From contig CALJUX010000058.1 in the NCBI GenBank assembly GCA_937978655.1, positions 1 through 64,000 on the forward strand: a stretch of 64,000 nucleotides of DNA. The letters are read 5' to 3'. The position numbers and the translations under genes were made by a program. The notes under the pieces are model-generated. The model did not search any database. It was not told the DNA's origin and saw only the letters and a program-made list of their open reading frames with translations. This DNA is from an uncultured Chromatiaceae bacterium (lineage in GTDB: Bacteria; Pseudomonadota; Gammaproteobacteria; Enterobacterales; Alteromonadaceae). Below, piece by piece: positions 19,296-26,601 of this stretch. Numbering within the stretch: the first letter of the stretch is position 1; each line of letters starts with the position of its first letter.

Positions 19296-20036
19296 TCAGC
19301 GCTGAGCCGGCCGGCGCCGGACACTGGTTAACACTTGAACCAGCGCGGCCTCACACTGATACTCCAGGGTGATCTCACTGCCACAGCGCCAACCCGCCGA
19401 CCAGTCGGTACACAGCACCAAACTCAGCTGTGTTGCGGATATTTCGCGGACCTCTGCGGCACTGAACTCCATGATCCGCCGGCAATCCGGATACAATGCT
19501 TTATATAACGCCTCTTTGGCGGCAAACAACAACGTCAGCAACTGCGCTTCAGACCAGTGCCCGCTCCGGGCTTGCTGCACCAGCCATTGCTGCTCTGCCG
19601 TGCTGGCAATAAAAGGCCGCAGCCCCATCAGCTGCGCCGGCTCCAGATAATGTTCCAAATCCAGACCCAGACTATATTCCGGTCTGGCACAGAGCCCCAC
19701 CAGAACCTCACCCCCACTGTGCGAGATGGCACCACTTTGCCCGGCCGGCCATTGTGGACTGCGATCGGCAGCTGGTAACACTTGGTCGCAGGCCAAACCC
19801 AGTTCCTGCTGCAAGTGACGCACTAACATGCGCCCGGCCAGGTATTCACTCTGACGCTTGGAAACGGCCTGACCGATCCCGGCCGGCAGTACAATGCCAG
19901 ACTGTGCCGCCAGCGCCGGTACATTGGCTGCGCGCTGAAACGTCGCCCGGCACAGTGCAAAGCCCTGCCAGCGCCAGCGTTGCGGCTGCAGCATAAACTG
20001 CTCTGGCGTTAATATGTCAGTGCACTGACCATCCAT
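19296..20036 (-). CDS. 4'-Phosphopantetheinyl transferase, EntD-like
   Basis: 246 residues. It has the PPTase motifs: RQSEYLAGR, then SPQWPAGQSGAISHS (substrate-binding region), SLGLDLEHY (metal-binding Asp/Glu) and FAAKEALYKALYP (catalytic Glu and Lys). The layout is that of EntD/Sfp-type enzymes that activate carrier proteins of nonribosomal peptide, polyketide or similar pathways. No siderophore or synthetase gene is in the window, so the target carrier is elsewhere. The downstream edge is 13 bases from the convergent prmA stop. Confidence 0.88.
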   Translation of the reverse strand: MDGQCTDILTPEQFMLQPQRWRWQGFALCRATFQRAANVPALAAQSGIVLPAGIGQAVSKRQSEYLAGRMLVRHLQQELGLACDQVLPAADRSPQWPAGQSGAISHSGGEVLVGLCARPEYSLGLDLEHYLEPAQLMGLRPFIASTAEQQWLVQQARSGHWSEAQLLTLLFAAKEALYKALYPDCRRIMEFSAAEVREISATQLSLVLCTDWSAGWRCGSEITLEYQCEAALVQVLTSVRRRPAQR

Positions 20037-20051
20037 GCCTGGTTTATCCTG

Positions 20052-21026
20052 TCAGCGACTAAGCTGTTGCAGCAACAACACACTTTGCTGTGCGTGCGCG
20101 TCTGGTTCATAAGGCGTCCGGCTCAACGCCTGTGGGTTAAAATCGCCCAGTGCGACCGCGCTGGCCAGCGGCCGGCCGTAGCCGGTACTGTCACCTGGCC
20201 GCGGCGGCGCCAGTTCCAGCTGCAACTGACTGAGCAGTGCATCAAACGGCTGCTCCGGCAGCACCGAATAATGCGCACGCAATGTAACAGGCTGGCGGCC
20301 TGCCTCAAGTTGAAATTCGCCCTGCAGGATCGCCAACGGACGCGCCGACGGCTGTTCCATCGCCAATACCGCCTGAACCCGATACAAACCGGCTTTTTCT
20401 ACCTGCAATTGCAACGGGATCAGCAGATCGGTGTCGTCAGCCTCCAGTGCTCCCGTCTCTGCCAACCAGGCCACTGGCTGGCTATAACTCAGCCGTGCCA
20501 AAGCTCCCAGCCCCGGTTCACTCTCAACACTCAGCTCCAGCTCAGCCGGAAAATCCGCCTGGCCTGGGATCTCCAGCACATACTGACCGGTCGGATCGGC
20601 AGCCACCACCCCACTGGCATACAGCTGCTGATCAAGTCCGCGCAGCTGATAACGCAACAATGCCGGCGCCGTCCCTTCGATCTGAAGATGCGCCTGTACC
20701 GGCTCCGGAAAACTAAAACGATAACGCGCCAGTGCCAGTTGCCAGCTGCTGCCGTCATCTTGCGGCACCGTTACTGCCGCGACCGTTGCGGCCTGAGTTT
20801 GCGCCAGATTGGCGGCCGTGACCGGCTGGGAATACGGCGGTGACAACAGCAAGGCCGTCAACTGCTGCAAAGGTTCGGTGACCGGTGTCGCCACTGTCGT
20901 TGCTCCATTGCTGACAGGCGAGTCTTGCTGTGGCACTGCTACTGCGGCATTTTGCTGCGCTGGCGCCGGCCACCACCAATAAACAGCAGCGGCTAACGCC
21001 AGTGCTGCCAACATCATTTTGTACAT
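20052..21026 (-). CDS. Membrane-anchored or exported protein of unknown function
   Basis: 324 residues, not recognised. An uncleaved or cleavable N-terminal hydrophobic segment (MLAALALAAAVYWWW) is followed by an Ala/Gln/Pro/Thr-rich linker to about 60, then a beta-rich periplasmic domain of about 260 residues with alternating hydrophobic strands. The anchor-plus-linker topology resembles lipase foldases and the next gene upstream encodes a lipase-like hydrolase, but the foldase motif is not visible. The same-strand gap to that gene is 79 bases, so a two-gene operon is likely. The PPTase gene follows after 15 bases and may be the third gene. Confidence 0.7.
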   Translation of the reverse strand: MYKMMLAALALAAAVYWWWPAPAQQNAAVAVPQQDSPVSNGATTVATPVTEPLQQLTALLLSPPYSQPVTAANLAQTQAATVAAVTVPQDDGSSWQLALARYRFSFPEPVQAHLQIEGTAPALLRYQLRGLDQQLYASGVVAADPTGQYVLEIPGQADFPAELELSVESEPGLGALARLSYSQPVAWLAETGALEADDTDLLIPLQLQVEKAGLYRVQAVLAMEQPSARPLAILQGEFQLEAGRQPVTLRAHYSVLPEQPFDALLSQLQLELAPPRPGDSTGYGRPLASAVALGDFNPQALSRTPYEPDAHAQQSVLLLQQLSR

Positions 21027-21105
21027 CTGCTCACTCCGATCTCGCTGAGTAAACCCGGCCCCAGGGCCGGGCGCCCGTTCCGCACGACGACGTCAGATCT
21101 GCGGC

Positions 21106-22140
21106 TTATTGCGCTTTTCTCTGCACCATGACGGCCGGAGATAACAACGCAGAATCCACCACAAACCGATAGTTTCCGCTCATCGGCCACGGCGCTTTTT
21201 CGTCCTGTGTGGCGATGTTCAGCTGACCCGTGCCAAAACGGACTTGATTGCTGGCGGTGGTATAACGCCCAATGGTTTTGGTATTCAGCAACGCCGAATG
21301 TGAGTAGCCTGACGCCATCAGCAGCGGAATATGATTTGGCATCAAACTGGTCACCGCATCTTTTGCACTGCCAACTTTGCCGTCTAAATCAATCGCCGTA
21401 CTGCAACTGACAAAAGCCCCGGCAGACGCGGCACCGCAGGAGGAGTGGCTGGCAACCACGCCATCGTCATGGCCCGGTAAAAAACCGCTGGTGAGCCAGT
21501 AAAAATCCGTGCCACCACCGACAAAGCGGATACGTGGTACCCGGTTTTGTGGCGCACTGACCAAGGCCCGGGCGGTATTGACTGACAAATCATTCAGGAC
21601 GCCGACCCGGGCGCGGGTCGGTTCAAAGCCCAACCAGGCCTGTACTGCGGCTTTTGCGACAGATCCGGCTTTGCCATCCGCCACATTTAACGCCAAATCA
21701 GCCAGCTCAGAACCGCCGCCGGCACCGGCAAAATCAAAAGTTGCGATGATATTCAACGGTTGCAGGCCAGCATTACGCAGCCAGTTCGCCTGATTTTCGA
21801 GCAGATAGCGCGCGACCAGATCGCCGGTTGAATGCGTCACTAACACACAGCCGGTGGCACAAACGTTGTCCCGCGACAGTTGTTGTAACTTCGGCCACAA
21901 ATAATCGGTGGCAATTTTGCCTTCGATCCGTTGGTGAGAAGGCCAGTCGATCCGGGCCCGGGCATGCTGTAACCAGAATTCCTGCCAGTATTTCTCGCCG
22001 TTTGCGGTGACGGCAGCCGCATCAGGCTGACTTTGCAACTGTGACGGCTGGAAACCGTGCAGCAGGATATATTGGTGATTCGCAGCCTGTGCGGTTCCCA
22101 GCGTGGTTGCCAATGCCAACACCAGCATCTGTTTTTTCAT
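21106..22140 (-). CDS. Secreted alpha/beta-hydrolase, lipase-like
   Basis: 344 residues with a signal peptide (MKKQMLVLALATTLGTAQA). The mature protein opens with YILLHGF (oxyanion-hole HGF), and VTHSTGDLVARYL holds the nucleophile elbow with Ser in T-H-S-T-G, which departs from the usual G-x-S-x-G. PGHDDGVVASHSSCG offers the acid and H.SHSALL a late His. Four Cys suggest periplasmic disulfides. Substrate unknown; lipase, esterase or acyl-transferase are all possible. First gene of the likely operon with the unknown anchored protein. Confidence 0.78.
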   Translation of the reverse strand: MKKQMLVLALATTLGTAQAANHQYILLHGFQPSQLQSQPDAAAVTANGEKYWQEFWLQHARARIDWPSHQRIEGKIATDYLWPKLQQLSRDNVCATGCVLVTHSTGDLVARYLLENQANWLRNAGLQPLNIIATFDFAGAGGGSELADLALNVADGKAGSVAKAAVQAWLGFEPTRARVGVLNDLSVNTARALVSAPQNRVPRIRFVGGGTDFYWLTSGFLPGHDDGVVASHSSCGAASAGAFVSCSTAIDLDGKVGSAKDAVTSLMPNHIPLLMASGYSHSALLNTKTIGRYTTASNQVRFGTGQLNIATQDEKAPWPMSGNYRFVVDSALLSPAVMVQRKAQ

Positions 22141-22326
22141 TGTGAAAGTCCTTTAATTCCATGAATTTTTTAGCGCCTGGCCGGATTCAGACAGGCGGCC
22201 TTAAGATAAAAAAAACACAGGTAAATTCAATGACAACACGATGTAAAAATCTCATAAATTTCTGATATTTCATCCGATCAGGCCGAAGCCGCAATCACAG
22301 CACGGCTGAACCCAACGGCTTTGTGC

Positions 22327-22367
22327 CAGTTCAGCGCGAAGCCTGCAGCCGCTGCGCAACTGAACTG
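22327..22367. repeat. Inverted repeat in the prmA-side of the dusB gap
   Basis: CAGTTCAG at 22327-22334 and CTGAACTG at 22360-22367 form an 8-bp perfect stem extended by CGC/GCG pairs around an internal TGCAG. No T-run follows on either strand, so it is not a normal terminator. Confidence 0.6.
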
Positions 22368-22419
22368 CTGATTTGCGCCGTTAACCGCAACTCGGTAGTT
22401 TGCGCTGTGCAGAACAAGA

Positions 22420-22442
22420 GATATGTTATACTATCACATTTA
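22420..22442. promoter_or_regulatory. Zur-type operator overlapping an extended -10 promoter
   Basis: A 23-bp near-palindrome with core ATGTTATACTATCACAT. By eye it matches 19 of 22 defined positions of the Zur consensus and closely resembles the operator in the E. coli znu region. TG-T-TATACT (22424-22432) within it is an extended -10 element for the plus strand, so a bound repressor would block the promoter. No recognisable -35. The nearest protein genes are 280 bases (minus) and 370 bases (plus, beyond a terminator) away. Confidence 0.65.
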
Positions 22443-22537
22443 CGAGTTGTGATTGCAGGCTCATACAACTCTGTTCTGCCAAAACCATGTTCCTGGGATT
22501 TTCGCCTGCGGCACCTGTTGATCAGGTGCCTTTTTTT
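22439..22537 (+). ncRNA. Candidate Zur-controlled small RNA
   Basis: Start predicted from the extended -10 at 22424-22432, end from the intrinsic terminator at 22510-22537, giving about 99 nt. The 5' part folds as GAGTTGT (22444-22450) with ACAACTC (22465-22471). A linker of about 38 nt without obvious self-pairing follows, including CCAUGUUCCUGGGAUUUU, then a strong GC hairpin with seven U. A U-rich stretch just before a terminator is typical of Hfq-dependent RNAs. The ATG at 22488 opens a frame running through the terminator without a ribosome binding site, so it is probably not coding. I cannot match it to a known RNA family. Confidence 0.5.
22510..22537 (+). terminator. Intrinsic terminator of the candidate small RNA
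   Basis: GGCACCTG, five-base loop TTGAT, CAGGTGCC, then seven T. It is far from any upstream plus-strand protein gene (prmA ends 3.2 kb away), so it must end a transcript starting within this gap. Confidence 0.9.
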
Positions 22538-22748
22538 ATTCGCGCCACCAATCAGACAGAGCGCCGCGTAAATCCGGCACATTTGACAGCAGACCACTGG
22601 TGACAAATTCAACAGCAGTACAATTATCTGCGTTAAATCTTGGCGCCAGACCGCATTCTAAATTCCGATAAGTCCAGTTTTCAGCCGTTTAGCGATTGTC
22701 AACCCGCCAACCCCGGATAAATTTGCTTTTTTGTTTAAATATTAGCCT

Positions 22749-22776
22749 TTGCATTGTGGGCAAAAATCCGTAAACT
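22749..22776 (+). promoter_or_regulatory. Promoter of dusB-fis with GC-rich discriminator
   Basis: TTGCAT (22749-22754), 16-base spacer, TAAACT (22771-22776), then TAGCGCCCC. The GC-rich stretch between -10 and start is the hallmark of promoters inhibited by ppGpp/DksA, as is known for the E. coli dusB-fis operon. Predicted start near 22783, about 30 bases before dusB. Confidence 0.65.
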
Positions 22777-22812
22777 TAGCGCCCCTTGAGGGTAGACCCC
22801 AGAGATGAAGCG

Positions 22813-23784
22813 GTGCGCATCGGTCCTTATCAACTTGACAACAATGTGATTTGTGCCCCGATGGCTGGTGTAACGGATTTCACTTTTCGTGAGCTGTGCC
22901 GCCGGTTTGGTGCCGGTTTAGCTGTATCAGAAATGATGTCCAGCAATCCTTTGGTCTGGCAAAGCGAAAAGTCACTGAAACGGATGACGCATGCAGATGA
23001 ATCGGGTTTACGCTCGGTACAAATTGCCGGTGCGGACCCGCAACAGATGGCAGAAGCTGCCCGATTTAACGTCGAACATGGCGCCCAGATCATTGATATC
23101 AATATGGGTTGTCCGGCGAAGAAAGTGAATAAGAAGCTGGCCGGTTCGGCACTGTTACAGTACCCGGATTTAGTCAAGCAGATTATTCAGGCGGTGGTCG
23201 GTGCAGTGGATGTGCCGGTGACACTGAAAATCCGTACTGGCTGGGACCCGGACCACAAAAACGGGGTTCAGATAGCACGGATCGCTGAGGATAACGGCAT
23301 TCAGGCCTTAGCGGTACACGGCCGTACCAAAGCCTGTATGTATAAAGGTGAAGCCGAATACGACACTATCCGCGCCATCAAGCAGGCGGTGTCGATGCCG
23401 GTGGTTGCCAACGGTGATATCACCAGCGCACAAAAAGCCCGGTTTGTGCTCGATTATACCGGTGCCGACGCCATTATGATTGGCCGTGCGGCGCAGGGCC
23501 GGCCCTGGATTTTCCGGGAAGTGGTGCACTATCTGGCCACAGGACAAGCGCTTCCCCCACCTGCGATGCAGGAGATCGGGGGGATTATGCTGGAGCATGT
23601 CCGCGGTCTGCACCAGCTTTATGGTGAGTTGCTTGGTCCCAGAGTTGCCCGTAAGCATGTCGGGTGGTATCTGGCCGAGCAAGACAGCGCGGGACTGTTC
23701 CGCAGTGAATTTAATGGCATTGAGGATGCTTCACAGCAACTCGATGCTTTAAATCAGTATTTCGAACAACTAGCAGCAACCTAA
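22813..23784 (+). CDS. dusB: tRNA-dihydrouridine synthase B
   Basis: 323 residues from GTG 22813, which gives the family N-terminus MRIGPYQL. A TTG start at 22786 would leave almost no leader behind the predicted promoter. FMN-binding TIM barrel with APMAGVTD, the catalytic Cys in INMGCPAKKVNKKLAGSALL, HGRT, and GADAIMIGRAAQGRPW. It reduces specific uridines in tRNA D-loops. First gene of the conserved dusB-fis operon; fis follows after 18 bases. Confidence 0.96.
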   Translation: MRIGPYQLDNNVICAPMAGVTDFTFRELCRRFGAGLAVSEMMSSNPLVWQSEKSLKRMTHADESGLRSVQIAGADPQQMAEAARFNVEHGAQIIDINMGCPAKKVNKKLAGSALLQYPDLVKQIIQAVVGAVDVPVTLKIRTGWDPDHKNGVQIARIAEDNGIQALAVHGRTKACMYKGEAEYDTIRAIKQAVSMPVVANGDITSAQKARFVLDYTGADAIMIGRAAQGRPWIFREVVHYLATGQALPPPAMQEIGGIMLEHVRGLHQLYGELLGPRVARKHVGWYLAEQDSAGLFRSEFNGIEDASQQLDALNQYFEQLAAT

Positions 23785-23802
23785 CGTAAAAGAGACTAGG
23801 CA

Positions 23803-24093
23803 ATGTTTAATCAAAACGTGACTTCGCCATTTATTACCAACGCCCATGTACAGACTCAGGAAAAACCGCAGCCTTTAAGTAACGCGGTGCAAAAAGCGGT
23901 GGCGAATTACCTGCAACAGCTGAACGGTCAGGACGTCAACGACCTGTATGAACTGGTCCTGTCAGAGCTGGAGCGCCCTTTGCTGGAAGAAGTGATGAAA
24001 TATACCCGCGGCAACCAGACCCGGGCCGCCAACCTGATGGGCATCAACCGCGGTACGCTGCGCAAGAAGCTGAAACAATACGGCATGAGTTAA
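23803..24093 (+). CDS. fis: DNA-binding protein Fis
   Basis: 96 residues (E. coli 98). The C-terminal helix-turn-helix GNQTRAANLMGINRGTLRKKLKQYGM is almost invariant, and the four-helix dimer core with ALPL-like segments precedes it. Fis bends DNA, organises the nucleoid and activates rRNA promoters in fast growth. Cotranscribed with dusB from a promoter with a stringent-type discriminator. Confidence 0.99.
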   Translation: MFNQNVTSPFITNAHVQTQEKPQPLSNAVQKAVANYLQQLNGQDVNDLYELVLSELERPLLEEVMKYTRGNQTRAANLMGINRGTLRKKLKQYGMS

Positions 24094-24120
24094 TGCCCCC
24101 CGCGGGAGGAGTCCCGCCAG

Positions 24121-24144
24121 AAAGCACCTTCGGGTGCTTTTTTG
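24121..24144 (+). terminator. Intrinsic terminator of dusB-fis
   Basis: AAAGCACC, UUCG tetraloop, GGTGCTTTTTT. The stem lies 27 bases after the fis stop. Confidence 0.93.
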
Positions 24145-24266
24145 TTTCTCAAAGCCTGGTTTTTGCTGCGACCAGCTTTGACAGGACAAGCCAGGTTTCC
24201 CCGACTATTCTTCTGCAACCCTTGGCTGTCCCGACCCGGATTTTTATTTAACAGAAGAGACTGAAG

Positions 24267-25853
24267 ATGAGCTCAAACTTACCCATCCGCCGCGCCTTGT
24301 TAAGTGTGTCAGACAAAACCGGCATTCTGGAATTTGCCAAAGCCTTGGCTGCGCAGGGCGTTGAACTGCTGTCAACCGGTGGTACGGCCAAACTGCTGGC
24401 CGATGCCGGCATTGCGGTCACTGAAGTATCCGATTACACCGGTCACCCGGAAATCATGGACGGCCGGGTCAAAACTCTGCACCCTAAAGTGCACGGCGGC
24501 ATTTTAGGTCGTCGCGGCACTGACGAAGGCGTGATGGACACTCACAGTATTAAACCAATCGATTTAGTCGTGGTGAACCTGTATCCATTTGCGCAAACTG
24601 TGGCGAAAGCCGGGTGCACACTGGAAGATGCAGTCGAGAACATCGACATCGGCGGCCCGACGATGGTGCGCGCCGCGGCGAAGAACCACAAAGACGTGAC
24701 TATTGTGGTGAACGCAGCTGACTACGACAAAGTCCTGGCAGAAATGGCGGCCAACAATGGCGCCACGACTCATGCCACCCGTTTCAGCCTAGCTATCAGC
24801 GCTTATGAGCATACCGCCCAGTATGACGGCATGATTGCTAACTACTTCGGCACTATGCTGAGCGCTTACGACACACCAGAAGCGGCGCCAAGCAAGTTCC
24901 CGCGGACCTTCAACGCTCAGTTCACTAAAAAACAAGACCTGCGTTATGGTGAAAACAGCCATCAGGCCGCTGCTTTTTATGTGGAAAACAGCATTCAGGA
25001 AGCGTCAGTTGCAAGCGCGACCCAGCTGCAGGGCAAAGAGCTGTCGTACAACAATATTGCTGACACTGATGCAGCGCTGGAATGTGTGAAAGAATTCGCC
25101 GAGCCGGCCTGTGTTATCGTCAAACACGCTAACCCTTGTGGTGTGGCGATTGGCGACGACATCCTGGCTGCGTACAACCGCGCTTATCAGACCGACCCGA
25201 CTTCAGCCTTCGGCGGCATCATCGCTTTTAACCGCGAATTAGATGCAACAACGGCCGAAGCCATTGTCAGCCGTCAGTTTGTTGAAGTCATTATCGCGCC
25301 GACCGCAACGGCTGACGCAGCAGCTGTCGTGGCGAAAAAGCCAAACGTGCGCCTGCTGGTGTGTGGCCAGTGGTCAGACAAAACCACCGGTTTTGACATC
25401 AAACGCGTCAACGGCGGTGTGTTGGTACAGGACCGCGACCAGAAAATGGTGGGCCTGGACGATTTAACAGTCGTGACTAAACGTCAGCCATCGGCTGAGG
25501 AACTGCGTGATTTGTTGTTCTGCTGGAAAGTGGCCAAGTACGTTAAATCCAACGCCATTGTATACGCCAAAGATTCGATGACCATTGGTGTTGGCGCCGG
25601 CCAGATGAGCCGCGTCTACAGTGCGAAAATCGCCGGCATTAAAGCCGCCGACGAAAATCTGGAAGTCAAAGGCTCAGTGATGGCGTCTGATGCGTTTTTC
25701 CCGTTCCGCGACGGTATCGACGCAGCCGCTGCGGCCGGTATCAAAGCCGTGATCCAGCCAGGTGGTTCGATGCGTGATGCTGAAGTCATCGCTGCGGCAG
25801 ACGAGCATGGTATGACTATGGTGTTCACTGGCGTGCGGCATTTCCGCCACTAA
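24267..25853 (+). CDS. purH: Bifunctional AICAR formyltransferase / IMP cyclohydrolase
   Basis: 528 residues, performing the last two steps of IMP synthesis. The N-terminal cyclohydrolase (MGS-like fold, about 1-200) shows SVSDKTGILEFAKAL and STGGTAKLL; the C-terminal formyltransferase shows the conserved KHANPCGVA with catalytic Lys-His, and IQPGGSMRD near the end. purD, often adjacent, is absent; a terminator follows directly, so purH is a single-gene unit here. Confidence 0.98.
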   Translation: MSSNLPIRRALLSVSDKTGILEFAKALAAQGVELLSTGGTAKLLADAGIAVTEVSDYTGHPEIMDGRVKTLHPKVHGGILGRRGTDEGVMDTHSIKPIDLVVVNLYPFAQTVAKAGCTLEDAVENIDIGGPTMVRAAAKNHKDVTIVVNAADYDKVLAEMAANNGATTHATRFSLAISAYEHTAQYDGMIANYFGTMLSAYDTPEAAPSKFPRTFNAQFTKKQDLRYGENSHQAAAFYVENSIQEASVASATQLQGKELSYNNIADTDAALECVKEFAEPACVIVKHANPCGVAIGDDILAAYNRAYQTDPTSAFGGIIAFNRELDATTAEAIVSRQFVEVIIAPTATADAAAVVAKKPNVRLLVCGQWSDKTTGFDIKRVNGGVLVQDRDQKMVGLDDLTVVTKRQPSAEELRDLLFCWKVAKYVKSNAIVYAKDSMTIGVGAGQMSRVYSAKIAGIKAADENLEVKGSVMASDAFFPFRDGIDAAAAAGIKAVIQPGGSMRDAEVIAAADEHGMTMVFTGVRHFRH

Positions 25854-25882
25854 CAGGCGTGAGGCCCGCATAGGTGTAAAAC

Positions 25883-25911
25883 AACGGCAGCTTCGGCTGC
25901 CGTTATTATTT
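25883..25911 (+). terminator. Intrinsic terminator of purH
   Basis: AACGGCAGC, UUCG loop, GCTGCCGTT then ATTATTT. Nine-bp stem with a weak T-rich tail, 29 bases after the purH stop. Confidence 0.85.
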
Positions 25912-26009
25912 GTCGCGGCTACGCTGGCCTGTCAAAGTTTGTCGCGACAGCACCAGGTCTTTTCGCTAGCTTGAGCCATAGCATCTCAGTAACAGAGGAA
26001 AACCAACGT

Positions 26010-26348
26010 ATGCACAATATCCGCTTTCCGGTTTTATTGGTCTATGCCGGCAGTGACGAGTTGTTGGCACTGCCAGATTTACCGGCGTTGCAGCAATTTT
26101 TCGCCGAGCCACAGCTGTTGGTCTATGGCGCAGATACACTGATGGACAGCGCCGGGCAACAGTGGAACTTTGACCCTCAGCACAGGCTGAGCCCGACCGG
26201 GCGAGTCTGGTCACTGCCTGAAGCCACAGCACTGGTGCAACGTCATTTTTTTGCTCAGGACCAATGCTGCGTCAGTAAAATAGCCGCAGCGGATTTAGCG
26301 GCGCTGATCGCTCTGGTACAACAGGATGCAGAGACCAATACGCACTAA
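26010..26348 (+). CDS. Small DUF4144-like protein
   Basis: 112 residues from ATG 26010, behind AGAGGAA; the frame extends further upstream but without a ribosome binding site. FPVLLVYAGSDELLALPD at the N-terminus, a middle part with DTLMDSAGQQWNFD, and a C-terminal SLPEATALVQRHFFAQDQCCVSKI resemble the DUF4144 family of Vibrio/Shewanella-type bacteria. That match is from memory of the pattern and is tentative. No signal peptide. Function unknown. Confidence 0.6.
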   Translation: MHNIRFPVLLVYAGSDELLALPDLPALQQFFAEPQLLVYGADTLMDSAGQQWNFDPQHRLSPTGRVWSLPEATALVQRHFFAQDQCCVSKIAAADLAALIALVQQDAETNTH

Positions 26349-26601
26349 AACCCGATGTAAATCTCAGGTTCTGCTGTATGTGATAATAAACTGCGCTGGC
26401 GGGGCATAAAGATTGGTGAAAACAGCGTTTCAGGCTAAATAAGATTAAAAAAACGAAAAACATATCTATTTGTTTTAATTGAAAAATAAATATTTATCAC
26501 GATAAATACTGAATTATTTATTGAAAATTAAGCCTAACGCCTGCATTTTTAATGCTATGACCATTGTCTGCGCAGTGTAGAGCGAGTACAGGAGACCCCT
26601 C

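Noticed and set aside
20052..21026. Lipase-specific foldase (LifO)
   Set aside because: Topology and neighbour fit, but the conserved foldase motif (RxxFDYxLSAxGE-like) is absent and the domain looks beta-rich, not helical.
22488..22603. Short open frame starting ATG 22488 inside the candidate small RNA
   Set aside because: It runs straight through the terminator stem and U-tract, has no ribosome binding site and a composition without protein character.
22786..22812. TTG start for dusB, nine codons earlier
   Set aside because: The predicted transcription start is at about 22783, leaving almost no leader, and the GTG at 22813 gives the standard DusB N-terminus.
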